A stretch of DNA of 64,000 bases from MWEH01 sp035409945 (lineage in GTDB: Bacteria > Bacillota > Clostridia > Christensenellales > DTU072), in contig DAONQC010000001.1 in NCBI GenBank assembly GCA_035409945.1, positions 186,001-250,000 of the forward strand. Direction: 5' to 3'. The translations under genes and the position numbers were made by a program. Shown here in pieces: positions 63,850 to 64,000 of this stretch. Position 1 is the stretch's first letter. Every line of letters begins with the position of its first letter. The notes under the pieces were generated by a model. It was not told the DNA's origin and made no database searches. It saw nothing but the letters and a program-made list of their open reading frames with translations.

Positions 63850-63999
63850 TTAAATCTCAGTTATATATTCAACAGTTAAGTAGAAATTTGTATACATATA
63901 TAGTGGAGCGCTATAGGCGCAAGGTTCATAATCGAAGTATTGTGGCTGAGTTTCTAGCCAATCAAAGTAAGAAACTCCTGGACTTGCTAAGGTGTATTC
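63850..63999 (-). CDS. C-terminal end of an upstream surface protein (partial)
   Basis: The last 49 codons of a minus-strand gene enter from the right edge and stop at 63850-63852. The visible tail ends TNFYLTVEYITEI and contains SYFDWLETQPQYFDYEP. The body of the gene is outside the window. The final strand resembles the C-terminal region of the repeat protein downstream (TKMYLTT...VLSLAVES), so it may be a related surface protein, but 49 residues are too few to be sure. Confidence 0.6.
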   Translation of the reverse strand, partial: EYTLASPGVSYFDWLETQPQYFDYEPCAYSAPLYMYTNFYLTVEYITEI

Positions 64000-64000
64000 A

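Noticed and set aside
1..64000. CRISPR array, IS element, prophage or toxin-antitoxin pair
   Set aside because: No regularly spaced direct repeats with unique spacers, no transposase or phage gene and no small paired ORFs were found; the tandem arrays have no spacers.

Overview
The window is about 64 kb of AT-rich bacterial chromosome. Gene content and order point to an anaerobic, low-GC Bacillota, most likely Clostridia. The evidence is the rpmF-plsX-rnc-smc-ftsY order, ackA-pta, a tmcAL/rsmD/coaD neighbourhood, RNase Y, a long clostridial-type SRP RNA and an oxygen-sensitive indolepyruvate:ferredoxin oxidoreductase. I cannot place it below class. There is no IS element, prophage or CRISPR array, and nearly every protein is a recognisable housekeeping or metabolic family.

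Layout. 1-8.9 kb (minus): ftsY (cut by the window edge), smc, rnc, plsX, rpmF, ackA, pta. 9.2-12.6 kb: tmcAL (plus), then a coiled-coil protein, a single-ORF RsmD-CoaD fusion and 5-formyl-THF cyclo-ligase (minus). 12.6-20.3 kb (minus): an arylpyruvate module with an ACT protein, two phenylacetate-CoA ligases flanking iorAB, and an aconitase-family hydratase. 20.7-31.2 kb (minus): a DUF3267 membrane protein, rny, recA, a short cinA, rimO, ftsK and an M16 peptidase. 31.8-34.5 kb (plus): glyS and a PAP2 phosphatase. 34.6-38.4 kb (minus): TPR protein, hslO, a membrane protein. 38.9-41.8 kb (plus): asd-dapA-dapB. 41.9-57.1 kb (minus): lipoproteins, proS, SRP RNA, hflX, an alcohol dehydrogenase, a GH109-like enzyme, two MelB-type transporters, an SDR and a fused E1alpha-E1beta dehydrogenase. 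57.3-59.2 kb (plus): lplA and birA. 59.5-60.4 kb (plus): an eight-tRNA operon with a near-consensus promoter and a terminator. 60.5-64 kb (minus): surface proteins.

How the genes work together. Pta-AckA makes ATP from acetyl-CoA, and TmcAL next door uses acetate to modify tRNA. IorAB, PaaK and the ACT protein interconvert arylpyruvates, aryl-acetyl-CoA and arylacetates. Asd-DapA-DapB starts the lysine/diaminopimelate pathway. LplA would lipoylate the E2 partner of the fused E1, though no E2 or E3 is in view. The MelB-type transporters plus the GH109-like enzyme look like import and cleavage of a glycoside.

The most unusual feature is in the intergenic DNA. At many loci it consists of degenerate tandem copies with a period of about 55-145 bp. 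In several cases the unit is the 3' end of the adjacent gene (ftsK, asd, the DUF3267 gene, a MelB-type transporter) or the terminator of the SRP RNA, and some extra copies still read in the original frame. A separate duplicated leader sits directly upstream of both recA and cinA and can fold into the same two-tier hairpin. The RsmD-CoaD fusion and an atypical SRP RNA apical loop also deserve attention. All alignments and folds were done by eye.
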